Assembly (NCBI GenBank): GCA_964485515.1
Contig: CAZALT010000046.1
Location: 1 to 21,671, forward strand
Direction of reading: 5' to 3'
DNA length: 21,671 bases
From: CAZALT01 sp964485515
GTDB lineage: Bacteria; Actinomycetota; Acidimicrobiia; Acidimicrobiales; Acidimicrobilacustridaceae
The first letter of the stretch is position 1. Every line of letters starts with the position of its first letter. The notes below the pieces were generated by a model that was given only the letters and a program-made list of their open reading frames with translations, made no database searches and had not been told where the DNA came from. Shown piece after piece: positions 21,487 to 21,671 of this stretch. The position numbers and the translations under genes were made by a program.

Positions 21487-21671
21487 GACGGAGCCTTCCA
21501 TCTGGAGCTCGATCAGCCGGCTCCACTCGACGGCGTACTCCATCGGGAGCGTGCGCGTGACCGGCTCGATGAAGCCGTTGACCACCATGCCCATGGCTTG
21601 CTCCTCGGAGAGGCCGCGGCTCATCAGGTAGAAGAGCTGCTCGTCGGCGACCTTCGAGACCGTGGCCTCGT
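21481..21671 (-). CDS. sufB: Fe-S cluster assembly scaffold protein SufB, C-terminal end only
   Basis: The last 63 residues of SufB are visible, the 5' part lying beyond the right edge. The frame reads EATVSKVADEQLFYLMSRG, then LSEEQAMGMVVNGF, EPVTRTLPMEYAVEW and the terminal LIELQMEGSVG, the hallmark ending of SufB, so confidence is high despite the short length. SufB is the scaffold on which the cluster is built with SufC and SufD. Here it is not contiguous with sufD: the gap holds a plus-strand membrane protein gene, a family A repeat and the four-cysteine gene. The stop codon lies in a heptamer repeat array. Confidence 0.95.
   Translation of the reverse strand, partial: EATVSKVADEQLFYLMSRGLSEEQAMGMVVNGFIEPVTRTLPMEYAVEWSRLIELQMEGSVG

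Overview
This window is GC-rich, densely coded bacterial DNA whose gene content and promoter style point to an actinobacterium (Actinomycetota). An Acidimicrobiia-like lineage is my best guess, from general gene content and not from a marker gene. At least seven genes have a TANNNT -10 hexamer 6-7 nt before the start codon, the hallmark of leaderless transcripts common in this phylum. I see no rRNA, tRNA, CRISPR array, transposase or phage gene.

Left part (1-4.4 kb, minus strand): a hydantoinase/oxoprolinase pair, hyuA then hyuB (hyuB runs off the left edge), and an RNase HI fused to a C-terminal YpsA-type SLOG domain. Divergent from these (4.6-8.1 kb, plus strand) are aceE, the homodimeric pyruvate dehydrogenase E1, and a small HhH-GPD DNA-repair-type protein. 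From 8.1 to 12.2 kb the minus strand carries a Trp-rich three-repeat protein, an alpha/beta hydrolase whose nucleophile Ser is replaced by Gly, a small conserved-looking hypothetical gene, a structured leader or small RNA, a membrane-anchored hypothetical protein and an acyl-CoA dehydrogenase. A metallo-beta-lactamase-fold hydrolase (plus) and a TauD/TfdA-type dioxygenase (minus) follow.

Right part (14.2-21.7 kb): an Fe-S cluster assembly (SUF) region split over both strands. A cysteine-free Rrf2 regulator is divergent from a sufC-sufS-sufU operon (plus). Facing it on the minus strand are sufB (partial, right edge), a four-cysteine small protein, sufD, a Rieske-type ferredoxin, a second complete sufC and a pterin carbinolamine dehydratase. 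SufS would mobilise sulfur from cysteine, SufU relay it, SufB-SufD with SufC build the cluster, and one of the two SufC ATPases is surplus to the usual complement. A shared 10-bp motif lies in both suf promoters.

Two families of short intergenic palindromic repeats are scattered through the window: family A (six copies, CTTCTGGCGTCGAT ... ATCGACGCAATTTCG) and family B (two copies, GAACTGGCTGG ... CCAGCCAGTTC). Tandem repeats also sit exactly on the stop codons of sufB, sufC and the membrane-anchored protein. The most unusual signal is at 10114-10330 (minus): a promoter-like pair followed by a 5' hairpin that displays a Shine-Dalgarno sequence in its loop, a 14-codon Cys-Cys ORF, and a 14-bp terminator-like hairpin before the next gene.
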